This document shows, piece by piece, positions 24,730-36,800 of a DNA stretch of 64,000 nt (its first letter is position 1; each line of letters starts with the position of its first letter). The stretch spans positions 434,001 through 498,000 of the forward strand of contig BQMF02000026.1 of the NCBI GenBank assembly GCA_027922465.2, read 5' to 3'. The DNA comes from Turritopsis dohrnii. Lineage: Eukaryota; Cnidaria; Hydrozoa; Anthoathecata; Oceaniidae. A program made the translations under genes and the position numbers. The notes under the pieces were generated by a model, which saw only the letters and a program-made list of their open reading frames with translations, was not told the origin of the DNA and made no database searches.

Positions 24730-25483
24730 AAAAAATAAGAGTCTATCGTTGAATCGTGATCTAAAATTTACATTTTGATACAGACGAATGATATTTCACA
24801 TCGAAAAGGTCATAAAACAGAACTTATTCGCATTCAAATGTCATGTATAAACCCATATCGTTTGAGAAACATAATTGTCAAGTGATAGAGAAAAAAGTAT
24901 GTAAATGTTATCCACATATATCTTCAAAATGATACATGGCTTTCGCATCAGAACCACGAAATTAATTTCTTATATAAATTCATAGTCTTTTGGTGCTTTT
25001 ATTTTTTTGCAACTTGATAACGTAAGTGAAAAAATTGATTACAAAAACAGCAATTTTTATATTTATACTAGTTCATCTTGTTCGACATCGTTTCTTGTTT
25101 GGCTTTCCACGATAACCCAAATAGTCAGGGCGCTATGGGCAAAAAAATGCGCCAGCAAGATGGACATTCCAAAACCTACTTTGACGGCTTCCTATGCATC
25201 TGAAGATCTAAAAAAATTTTACTGGCCATTGTGAAAGTGCTTATTGCGCCCACCCAGGAGGATTAAAGATAAACGCCCATATTGTGACGTCATAAGAGGG
25301 TGTTGAAATTTAAGAGTCACTCATAAATCGAAAAAAAATGATTTAATCGATAGATCTTAGAAAAGTAAGATGAGAATGTTTACTTTATTTCATATAATTA
25401 CAAAAGACAAGAATGTTATTGTGATTTGAGCGTTTCTATTTTACGCCCTTTGTATTCATTATTGTACTATATATGACTTAAAA

Positions 25484-27039
25484 TTAATATAGATTGTCAT
25501 TATCAGTTTCAAATTCATTTTCATCTTCGTCTAATTCTTCTTGTTCTTGTTCTTTTTCTTCTTCTTGTTCTTCTTCTTCTTCTTCATCACCATCATCATC
25601 ATCGTCGCCTTCTTCTTCATCAGAACTGTCATCATTATCCTTTACACATCTACCATTTTCACAAGCATCACAGCCGCATAAGTCGGTGCATTTCAGTCCA
25701 TGATTTTTACATAGACACCCTTGGTTGTTACACGAAGATTTCTTGCAATTGCAAAACACTAGTTCCAATAACTCTGGAGGGGCTGGTTTTCTCAGCATCC
25801 ACTGAATATCCAAACCTCCGTCCGGTTTTAAACTCCAGCCATAACCATCAGGAGTTGGCGTATCAGGGAAACACACCAAAGCCCTCTTCACAACAGCAGT
25901 AGTGTACGAAACACGTTTGCAGTGGCATAAAAGTGCGTCTCTCGTCGGTGGAAGTTGCTGAGGATCAGGTGTTTTCCCTTTTGAGCAAAACTTCATGTAT
26001 CTGGCTTCATTTACATTTGAACACTTTTGACCGTATAGTTTACAAACGAATTCTTCAAGTACAGGAAAAAGTTGTACGTCAAATGTAAATGAATCACCGA
26101 ACTTTGAAAATGCTTCCATGAACGCATCTGTTTTTCTTAGAAGTTTGAATGCCTTCACCTTTCCGATTCCAAGAAATGCACTCGTGTAGTCATTCCCGGT
26201 GAAGGCATGCAATGATGGTAATGCATGACAACATTGTAATCCGAGTTCAGATGCCATGTTCTCGATATCTAAGATGCGAACTCGATTTCCGGAGCCAATT
26301 TTCACGTACAAATGAGCATCGATTTTGTCGTTGAAGTGTAGTGCATAGATTGGTATGTCACTATCTACAGTACAAATGCAAACATTCTCTGCTCCTTGTG
26401 AGGCTGCATGCTGCGCACAAAGGAATACCTTTGTATCTGCTTCTTCCTGATTTGTTTGCAAACAGTTAACCTCGTTCTTACATACCTGAATAAAAAAAGC
26501 AATAATTTAACTATGTGCTCTATTGACTGAATTATCTTAACAAAAGGTTGCTAGGGAATGTTTTCAGAACGAAAATTATAAAAAATATAAAAATATAATA
26601 TAAACTTTCGAATTTCTTAATAATTGCATGAAAATAAAACAATTTGGTCTACAATTTAGTTGGATAAAGAAAATTAATGTTCTCGGAATTAATGTCTTTA
26701 AGGTAAACATCAGAGTTTCTAAAAGATAAAAGTGTTGATTTATACCTTCATATTCTCATCGACGTGTAATTGGTAGAAATTAGAGCCAACATTCACATAT
26801 AACCGTTTTGATATCATCATTTGGCTAAATCTATTTTCATGTGCCCAGTCACCTAACAAAAACTCAACTCATTTTCTGTAAATTTACGTAGACGATCTTT
26901 GAGTTTGCAACGAAATATACAAATACTTGAATCAACCTTTTTTGGAGAAAAGCAAAGTTTCAATCGCTTTCGTTTCTCCATTTTTGCATTTCGAACATTC
27001 CCGCTTTTCAGTTTGTTTACATTTAACAACGCGCTCCAT
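25484..27039 (-). CDS. FEN1/XPG-like domain protein with Cys cluster and acidic tail (transposon-borne)
   Basis: Three exons join in phase: 27039..26937, 26852..26746 and 26485..25484, giving 403 residues. Exon 1 has CKQTEKRECSKCKNG. Exon 2 has GDWAHENRFSQMMISKRLYV. Exon 3 opens with a conserved acidic block QEEADTK (about residue 83), then TVDSDIPIYAL and FTGNDYTSAFLGIGKVKAFK. This is the arrangement of XPG/FEN1-type nucleases, with acidic metal-ligand positions followed by a helix-hairpin-helix-like GIGKVKA. A 10-Cys cluster follows (VFCNCKKSSC, GCLCKNHGLKC, LCGCDACENGRC), then a tail almost entirely of D and E. The family is widespread as multicopy genes in cnidarians and fish. The minus-strand gene lies wholly between inverted repeats, so it is probably element-encoded. 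Nuclease activity is an inference. Confidence 0.75.
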
Positions 27040-27546
27040 CGTAGAAATAATTTCTGAATCAGGGGGTGTTTAATTTTTCATGTAATATTTTCTAACTATC
27101 ATTATAGAATAGTTAAAAAAATTAAAAAAAAAAAAAAATTATCTTAAAGATATAATACTTTTTATAAGACTGATCTGCGAAAAGAGACAAAAATAAGGTG
27201 CTCTTTCGCAGTCGTTTATAAAAACAGGGACGAAAGAAAACATGGCAGTGCTGAGACAGAAAATTTGTTATGATTTTATTGAGTTGTTTTTTCAACTATA
27301 CTTCATGAATAAGCACTTTTAAGAAGGCCAGTAAAGAAATTTTGTTTCCTGAGAGGATTCTGTAACTCACTGTATGTAAGTTATAACGTCCCCCGAAATG
27401 TGAAATAACGACTTTTTTTTGCCCATGGCTCCCTGACTAAAATACAGATACGATTGTTTCATAAAGATTAGATATGGGACATCAAGATTACAACGACCGT
27501 TTTTTTCGACAGCCCTATTTTTGTTGATTTCAGCCGTACAATGCCT

Positions 27547-29745
27547 ATGAAAAAAGATGGCGTACTGCTTTACAGAAGACTAGCCTCTATTCTCATATAC
27601 CTTGCCTAGCCCAGCAGAGTTCAAAAGTGAACTGCGGCTATAAAAGTGAACAAAGGGAAGAAGAGGAGGAGGAGAATAGCCGGCTAGCCAGGAGACCCAG
27701 CTACATTCTCTCAAAGTCGAGCGGCTCGTTGAGTAAGCAGGCTAAGAGTAGATGGGTCTCCTGGCTAGGAGGAGAAGGAAACTGCCGATTTTAATATATA
27801 TATTTCGCCCTATGGGGAAATATATAATAAAAAAGTCCCCTCCACCCTAATTTTTAATGCAATCTTAATTGTAATCAGGGATATGTTAAAGCGTGGCTAC
27901 GTTAAATTTAATATTTCCCTGTTTTTGAATGAAAAAGCCCAACTTTCATTTTTGCTTTCTGTTGCCAATTTTCAGGAAAAAATATTATAACATGATAATA
28001 GTGGGGTTATAGTGGCAAGATGTTAGATTATTCTTTGTAGAAATAACAGATCAATAGCCGTTTACTTAAATTAAAACAATATAATTGAATGTTCAAGAAT
28101 TTTCACATTGTGAATTTGCGAGTATATGGATCCAAAAATGACAGGAGTCGAGAATTAGATCTTCTGGAACAAGAAACATTTTGGACTAAATTCTTCGTCG
28201 AACGTTTAATAATAGAGATCTAAAGCAAAGAAAAATCTGTGTTGATCCAAATTTTCGTCATTTCCGGAAAACTACGTCACTTTTATCCGAAAATGTATAG
28301 GTCTTTTTTTTCTTTTTTCTCAACTCCATGTACAAATCATTTAGAGCAGTTTTCATAGTCAGTTGTAGAAACAAGAAACACCATAGAGACCCCTATTGCT
28401 GAGAGTATTCTATAGGATCTTCCAGAGGCTTTTATTTTATGACTTTGTAAGTTGTGGTTCATCAGTAAGACGTTCGAAAACGTTATTGACAGTGATTTTT
28501 CGAAATTTATATTTTGCTAAAATGACCATGTTTTTAATGAGTGCCCACAAATGTTTTTACAGTTTTATTATGCCTGTAGGTGAAAATTACGGGCAACAAA
28601 ATCGGGACATACATAAAAAAATGGCAGTTGAAATTAAATTCCATGTAGGTGGGAAACTTAGATTTGTTTGACTTTACAGTGGGAGAAAAGATATCCTCCT
28701 ATTAACTCCTGTGATAAGTCAAATTACTTTGAGACTGGGTGAAAAAAACAAAGTTCTCCAGGCTTTTCCAGATTCATAGATAACCTAGACTTTTTAGACA
28801 GTTGTACTGAGGTGGAAGGAGATGAAGGGGGGAGACAAAAGAAAACAAATGGAGAGGGATCCTCTCCAAATAAGCCAATGTTAATGCTTTTTAAAGATTG
28901 GAGGTCCTAAAAAGGACCAAGTCTGTATGTGAATCTTCTGTAATTGTGGTAAAAGGTTTGGTAAATCGTAGAGTGATTATTTGCTTCTTCCGCCATAATA
29001 GTAAAGAACTCAAGTGTTTCATTTCCTTGTATAACCATAATGCCAGCTTGTGATAATTCTGCTCCAAAACTGAATATTGGTAACTGAATATTGTAATTTA
29101 AGCCATTGTAATTTGATATTTTGTAGTGGCTTACACTAGATATTGTCTGTTTTTACTTTATGACTTGGTAGGTAATCTTTTTCAAGCAATACAACCAAAA
29201 CAACAAAAAAAAATATTGTAACAGTAAAATATATCCGTTTTCAACGGTGTTCAGTCAGATTCTTGACAAAGTATTAAATCAAAGTAAGTCTGAAGAAAAG
29301 TCAATTTTAAGAAGTGAAATTTTGCTAGTTCGCATGATTGGTCCTTGGTCACTAAGAATCATAGTCTTTGTAATAATTCGATAGAAGTTATTTAGTAATT
29401 AACTCCAGGACGTCTTTGTCAAGAAACAAGTCATTGTAAGATATAAACTAACAAAAAAATAAGTCGTAAAATCGGTCAAAAATTACAAAAAAACTAAATC
29501 TCTCTTTTTACAGTATCCACAAAATTTCACCTAATCTACAAATAAATTGTTTCTAGGGGCATTTACAGAGTAATATGAATATATACAAACGCAGTAAAAT
29601 TTAACACTGCTTTTCAAACTTGAAATACTACTCTTATAACCCTTGTTAATTGCTTACGAAACTGGAAAAAAACATTGATAAGATCGTAACGTAAACACTT
29701 TTTAGTGCAAAACAAATGTTCATAATTAAAATCGAAGTAAAGTGA
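27547..29745. other. No gene assigned; hairpin and possible PNRC 3' UTR
   Basis: A 16-base inverted repeat (CTAGCCAGGAGACCCA at 27684-27699 and its mirror at 27753-27768) could form a hairpin with a 53-base loop. A plus-strand 91-residue ORF at 28396-28671 has no recognised motif. Part of the remainder may be 3' UTR of the PNRC gene; I see no decisive polyadenylation site. Confidence 0.35.
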
Positions 29746-30102
29746 TCATGATGTTACCTTCAGAATTTGCCTTAAATGTAGTGACATGGCATTCAAAGCT
29801 ACTTGTTCTGTATGTGGTGAGCCCATAAGCCACCTTGAAGGAGGAACAGGTAAAAGGTTAGCAGGAGGTGGACTATTAAATTTTGCTCCAGCATAGTGCA
29901 GAATACTTTCATCTTCAGAGTCAGACGAGACATCTTTACGATAAGGTATACACATAGGGAAGCTACGTTCACCTTCGGTCTGAAAATCTGTCGGAGATGG
30001 AGAATCCCTGTCTGAGAATACACCAGGATAGTTCGGACTTTCTCTCCCATCATTTCGACGTTTGTATCTCCTTTTACTAGAATTATGATTTCTACCAGTC
30101 AT
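29746..30102 (-). CDS. PNRC-family protein (proline-rich nuclear receptor coactivator)
   Basis: A single-exon ORF of 118 residues starts at the ATG at 30102. The C-terminal third carries the family signature: YAGAKFNSPPPANLLPVPPS then RW, followed by a helical end AMSLHLRQILKV. In vertebrate PNRC1/PNRC2 the same region contains the proline-rich SH3-like motif and an LxxLL-like end. PNRC2 binds the decapping factor Dcp1a and UPF1 and promotes mRNA decay, and also interacts with nuclear receptors. The N-terminus is basic (SSKRRYKRRN), consistent with nuclear or RNA-related localisation, and the middle is Ser/Asp-rich. It lies 743 bp downstream of the PDE stop on the same strand. Which vertebrate paralogue it matches cannot be told. 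Confidence 0.8.
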   Translation of the reverse strand: MTGRNHNSSKRRYKRRNDGRESPNYPGVFSDRDSPSPTDFQTEGERSFPMCIPYRKDVSSDSEDESILHYAGAKFNSPPPANLLPVPPSRWLMGSPHTEQVALNAMSLHLRQILKVTS

Positions 30103-30844
30103 GTTGAAGTGAAACACTACGGTAGAAAGATTTTGCTATTTTTTTCTTCTTTTTCTAATAGTTAAACGCCAACCACTCAATCGCTTTAGGCGACAACTCA
30201 ATATGAAGGTCTCCCCTCTCTCAATAAGAATGAAAAAAAAATTCGAAGTTTTTGTTATTGAAAGTTTTCGATCTATTCATCCCGGTCACATGATTTCTTT
30301 CCACCAATAGATTGTTGTTTTCATAGACATGTGATCATTCATCAATTGTTTGAAACCGCTCAATTTCATGCTACGTCAGTTTCGTGAGGCCGGGGGGGAT
30401 TCAGAAGTCATTAAAATATATTTTGTCATTAAAAATTGAAATTTTTAAAATCTTCAATCTAGATTAATTAAACTTATACGAAAATTTCATTTTTATATCA
30501 AAAACATTACTTTTAAAAACGTTTTAAGGTTATCTATAGAATAATTGAATCGGTTAAACACCCCTTTTGCTATTAATTAATCATGACGAAACAATTTAAT
30601 TAAACATTACTGGGGAACTAAAAGCAATTGCTATGAACACCTACACTTCTTCGCAGTTCCTACAGAATGTAAAGAACATTTCTGGGGAGAGCCATGAAAT
30701 TAAGAAAAAAGTGACGTAGTAGTAATTCAAATGATGTTGAATATCTTATATATATAATACAAAAAATAAATAGTTTTTTCAACTGAAGATAAATAATATT
30801 AACATTTTGTAAATAAATACTATCGTTTATATTGAAACACATTT

Positions 30845-33800
30845 TTACAGTATGGTACACGTTTTAGAATTTCCATTCGTATCTTCCGGGACAGAGAAAG
30901 AAACTTTCTTTTTACTGGTATTGTTTGTATCTACGCTGCTCTTGCGATCTTTGGAAGAATCGGCTGCGATTTGTGGAACTAGATAATATAATCAAAATAA
31001 TTGGAAGTAAATTTCATAGATGAGATCGTTGACTTCTTGTAAATAACATCGTAAAACCTTAGGTGGCTTCTGTTTGCAAAAATAGGTGTTTTATTGAGAG
31101 AAAAAAACGCATGTCGACTCATTGTATAACTTAATATTTAAGCAGTGAATAAATTCTACTATTTACTCGTAATAGTGTTAAAGATTTCTTATTTTTTGTT
31201 CGTGGGTTTTCGAGTTTTCTAATTTTCAAGGATCGCGACATTCAAACAGCTGGTTCACATTACATTTTGAGATTTTAAGTATGATGTAAGCCATGTTTTG
31301 GCTTCGAATCAGATAACAGATATTTCAAAACAAACTTGTGACAACAACAATTATTTACAAATATCTTTATTTAGCTTTTTGCCGACGTCACAGTGTCTAA
31401 CAAAAGTTGATGATTGCGTGGTCGATTAGTTTCCCACAATATACTTTCATGGTTGATTGGTTTGATAAGTTAAAAACAGTTTATTTCACCACAGTAAGCA
31501 TCAGTAACAACTAGTATAATTACGGATAAATCGATTGTCTGCATTATTGACATTAACATGACGTCATATTGTCGATCGTATGATCATCACCTGATTAATG
31601 CTTTAAAAAAACATTTTCATTGTCGAAACGAAATTTCCCAAAAGATCAAGTTAATTCCCTACATGATGACGGTTATTTCCCAGCGATAACTATCATCTAA
31701 AAATAACTCTCAAACAAGGACAAGACAAACAAACATTTTTTAAAGGGGTACGGAAATACATGAAATGTTACTTTTTTTTAATACTACTGCTTACTCGCTG
31801 TAACATCGTTTTATGACAACACTTTCAATATTTTCTACTGTCTCGTTCACTTTTCAACGTGAGATTCTTTTAGAAGGAGCTTTTACCACTTATCATAAAC
31901 ATCGAGAAACATAACCACTGATGATTAAGATGGGTTGTAATGCATAATGTATTTCAATATTTCTACACTGTTGTAGATTTGATTGTATCTTGTTATCTAT
32001 TCTTTCGTTATTGGTTAACAATCAACGAATTTCTGACAAAAAACAAGTCTTTGAAACTTCCATTTGCAAACATTTTGTTAGATCTCGGCAAAGCGGTTTG
32101 AAATTTGATAATGTGATTGGGATTTAGCGGGCTTGCCGTTTTTTCGGGGATAAAACTTCATTTTCAACCCGGTCAGGCAAACTGTTTTGTTTTCATGTGA
32201 ACGAAAAAAGTATTCGGCCGCATCAATGAACCCAGCTGGCCCGCATCATGACCACCCCATAAGATGAATAAAAAACAAGGCTATACAAATGATGGAGATA
32301 AAAGATTTTTGATCTGTGTTCTGTTGTCCTGAAGTATTTAGTGTTATCGCACATATACATTATGAGCTGAACGTGTGGAAAATCAAATTCATGTTTGATC
32401 ATGCCAAAATGTTTTGTTTATTGCTAATGGTGACTTGAGAAAAGCTGTCATCATAATAAGCCAATTTGACAACTCAGAAGTGCCGTACTTAAAAATAAAA
32501 TTTTTATTATAGATTCAGCGGAATTAGGGAGATTCGTAAACTCGACGAGCATGTTACACGAAAAAAATCAATTACTTGTGAGAATCTTTTTAAAACTGTT
32601 CTACTAAAACAATGCCTCAGAGATTTAAAGCCTTTTCTTGTATCAAAAGAAACCTCATTACTTTACACACTTATTTCCAGTGTTGATGTAAAGTTTCTAA
32701 TGACTTTGTAGGGAAAAATTCACGAACAACTCTACTAAGTTGCATAATAGTTCCCTACAAATCTATAGAAAAATAGTTTCGTGTAAACGAAACATGATTT
32801 TCCCGAATCCTGCTAATGTAGAAATTCCACGGATTGTCTCACCGTATGTAGATTGTGCATTTTGCCAGTTTTTCTTGTTGTCCAGGACGCCATCATATAG
32901 TGGTTTTAAAAGTGGATTGATATGGTAAAAAACCTAAAATAAATGTTGGATCTGGTGCAAGGAAGGGTTGCCACCATATTCTAAAGGCTGAAATACACTA
33001 TCATTTTCCAATGATAACATAACATAACATAACATAATCAGAACAAGATGCCTTAACAGGCAAAAGGATTTCTGCCAAAATCTGCTGAAATATGAAAGAA
33101 AAAGCATATGACATTTGAAAAAGGTTATATGATTTCCAAAATAAAAAATCACATTTCTAATGTATATAATCCGTAGGACATTGTCAAAAGATAAGTAACA
33201 CTATGTGAGACTTATAATATACTGCTAATAAACTGGATTACATCTGAATGACATTAAATATTCTTTATTTTGTTGATAAGAAATAATATCAAGGATATAT
33301 TGATCCTTTCAGATATCACAATGTATATGCACGTAACTCATAAACTCTAAAAGTTCTGAATTTCTGAATTTGATACTTGGTGTCAATCTTCCTAGCAGAC
33401 TTCCTAAATTACAAGCACAAAAATGCATGCAGATTTTGGTCATGCAAAATACATCCACATAGACCAAAACCAACATTATAACTGTTGTAGTTTGTTTTGA
33501 TTAGCAATATGGAAAGCACTTACAAATATTCTTGATCTGAGTTATCATCCATGACCTGTTTATAAAAATTCTTGAAGAAATTCAAAAAAAGGTTGAATGA
33601 TTTTTACGACATAACATTGCATCTCTGATTTCATATGCACCCAAGGGTATTGTGAAAATATAGTTGACACTTATGCGAAACTTTATTGTATACGTATATA
33701 CACCACTGATAAACTTAACTACATCTGAATGACATAAAACATCCTTTATTTTGGGGGTACAAGATAATATTAAGTTTATATTGATTTTTTCGGATATTAC

Positions 33801-36800
33801 AGTGATTACGTATGTAAATCATGCTCTTTAAGCATTTGACATGTACCGTCAATCTTCTTAATTACAAATGGAATTATCAATATTTCAAACACAAAAAGTA
33901 ATCATTAACAGTTATATATACTTATATATGTTCTAAAGCACACACATAACACAATTATATATATAACTGAAAGGAAAGTTTTGTATTGTTACATAATGTA
34001 TCTTTTGACTTTACAGACAGTTGTTTTACAGATGTTTTAATTTGCTATTGTGATTAGTCACTCGTAATAAGGGACATTGACAGTATAACTTAAAAACTGA
34101 TCAAACAATAAAACAAATAAGTGGTGCAGGGTAGACACAAATTTTCTATGTTGGAACTGAAGAGGAAACTAATCTGAGCCAAAGTATCCAGAGCTTAAAA
34201 TGCGTAACAGCTCATATACAAAACAAACGAAGATGTTTTGAATTTAGACAGGCTTAAAGAATCTCAAAACATTTGTCTCTAAAAACAAACAAATAGCTAC
34301 CTTTTTGACTCTTCTGTTTACAAAACGTTGAAAACTTCTTTTTAATTAGAAAAGAATGATCACAGTTCAAGATAATTATAAGTTTCTTCTATGGAAATTC
34401 TTTTTTTTTATCTTCAGATACCCATATCTATCATTTTCAAGAAACTTTAGAAAATTTACATTAAAAGTATGTAAGTAGTGCAGAGTAGACACACATTTTT
34501 GATGTTGGAGCTGAAGAGCTGAGCTTCAGTATCCAAAGCTTAAAAAGAGTAACAACCCATATACCAAAACAAACGAAGATGTTTGTGTTTTCACTTAAAA
34601 ACAAAAAAATGTATACCTTTTTCACCCTTCTGTTTACAAAACGTTGAGAACTTCAGAATGATCACAATTCAAGAAAATTCGAAGTTTCTTCTACAGATTT
34701 TCTTTTTTCATCTTAATGTATTTCTTCTTTTAAAATCCATTTAATATTAATCAAAGAAACTTTTGTAAATCTAAAAGGGTTTCTTCGCTGGGAGACATGA
34801 CATGCATTGCACGGTGTTTTAGTTTCATGTAAACGCACGCACGAAATATACAAAAAACCGCTAGGTTTGGACAGTAAGAAGAAGAAGAACAAGATGCCCT
34901 TGCAGGCATAAGGATTTCTGCAAAATCAGCTGAAGTATGAAAAAAGAAAGACTATGACATTCTTGAAATTTAAGAAAAGTTTAATCCGCAATATATATTT
35001 ATTAAATTTCTGATCACGTACTCCCCAAAAATCTGGAAAAAACATAATTGTCACTATGCAAAACTTTATCTGAATGACATGTTCTTTATTTTGTTGGTAC
35101 GAAATGATATTAAGGATTCAGTGATCAATTTAGATAAGACAATGAGTATGCACGTAAGTCATTGTAAATGTTATGAATTTAATATGTCTTGTCAATCTTC
35201 CTAACAGAATTCCTAATTCAGAAGGAGAAAAAGGAAAGCATTGATTTTAATGATACGAAATACATCTATATACATACAAAATCAACATACATAACTGAAA
35301 ACAGAAATTTGTGCTTTAATTTGAGTAACAATATGTCATTGCCATCTTTTTAATTTAAAAGCATGCATTACCAGAACTAAATTTCATGAAAAGATTATAA
35401 AAATTTATTCAGAAACTTAAAAAACAATAAATTTTTAATTACGTATACACGCCAAGGCATCATGAAAGCATAACTGACACAATACGAACCTTACATTAAC
35501 TTCTAATAAACTTAATGAACAAAATAACATCAAATTCATATGCTTTCAGATATCACAGTGATTACGTATGTACGGTCAATCTTCCTAATTACGAAAAGAC
35601 TTCCCAAACACAAAAAGTAAACAAAGATTAGGATTATGAAAAATATGACCTTAGCTACCAAAATTAGCAAACATATATAACTGAAAACAGAAATTTGCGT
35701 TAAAAGATGTCCAATATTTAGAATTTACAGACAATCAAGGTAAGTTTCAATTTGCTATCTTAAATAGTAAGTCCCCATTCCTAATTCAGGACATTGATAA
35801 TACAGCCAAGAACTATACAAGTATATAATAGGCTAAAAAATAGCTAGAGAAACATCAAACATAAAATGAGATGCACAGCGACAGACAGAGGGTAACAAGA
35901 CATTCTTGTATGTTGTTGGAGCTGAAGAGGAAACTGAGCTGAGCTGTATGTATCCAGAGCTTAAAAAGCACTAAGCCCACACATGAAACAAACAGTATTT
36001 TGCATCTAGAAAGGCTTATAAAAGAATCGCAGACATTTTGCAAAACATAAAAGCTGCACACACTGTTTTCACAAAACATTGAGAACTTGTTTTTAGAAAA
36101 GAATGAACGTAGTAGAATCATTGCAAGATAATTATAAATTTCTACCCTTTACTTTCGGTTTTGGAAATGCAAATCTTCTTACTTTTGGAAATTTAAGGTT
36201 TCTTCGGTCACGCTGTGGTATACCATTATGCGAACGGCGTGCAAATGTATAGTCGAAAAATACCCGGATGATCACATGGCGGAAATAATCAAGCCAATAA
36301 AACTAAGCGTTATTAAAGTTTATTAGCACCCTTTCGTAATACTGGCGCTTTATGCACCAATGAAAATTGAGACGGCGGAAAAAATCGCTAGGTTTGGACA
36401 GTAAGATGAAACAAGATGCCTTAACAGGCAAAAGGATTTCTGCCAAAATCTGCTGAAATATGAAAGAAAAAGCATATGACATATTTGAAAAAGGTTATAT
36501 GATTTCCAAAATAAAAAATCACATTTCTAATGTATATAATCCCTGGGACATTGTCAAAAGATAAGTGACACTATGTGAGACTTATAATATATATACTGCC
36601 AATAAACTGGATTACATCTGAATAACATTAAATATTCTTTATTTTGTTGATAAGAAATAATAAGGATATATTGATCCTTTCAGATATCACAATGTATATG
36701 CACGTAACTCATAAACTGTAAAAAATCTCAATTTCTGAATTTGATACTTGGTGTCAATCTTCCTAGCAGACTTCCTAAATTACAAGCACAAAAATGCATG

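Larger units (their letters stand above)
24164..27546. mobile_element. TIR-bounded element carrying an XPG-like/Cys-cluster gene
   Basis: The left end AGGCATTGTACGGCTAAAAT and the right end, read on the minus strand (AGGCATTGTACGGCTGAAAT), form an inverted repeat 3.4 kb apart with one mismatch in 20. Between them lie a three-exon minus-strand gene with a FEN1/XPG-like domain and Cys cluster, and a plus-strand Cys-rich ORF. I could not see a target-site duplication. The combination resembles Academ-type DNA transposons, described as encoding an XPG-like nuclease and Cys-rich fingers. That assignment is an inference from memory of the superfamily, not a sequence match. Confidence 0.6.

Noticed and set aside
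25494..25703. Serine/cysteine-rich plus-strand ORF
   Set aside because: It is the complement of the acidic tail and Cys cluster of the minus-strand gene.
32763..32842. Continuation of PDE exon 23 as the natural C-terminus
   Set aside because: A good donor at 32843 joins in phase to an exon that ends in a CaaX box and gives PDE6-like length, so read-through is the weaker model.
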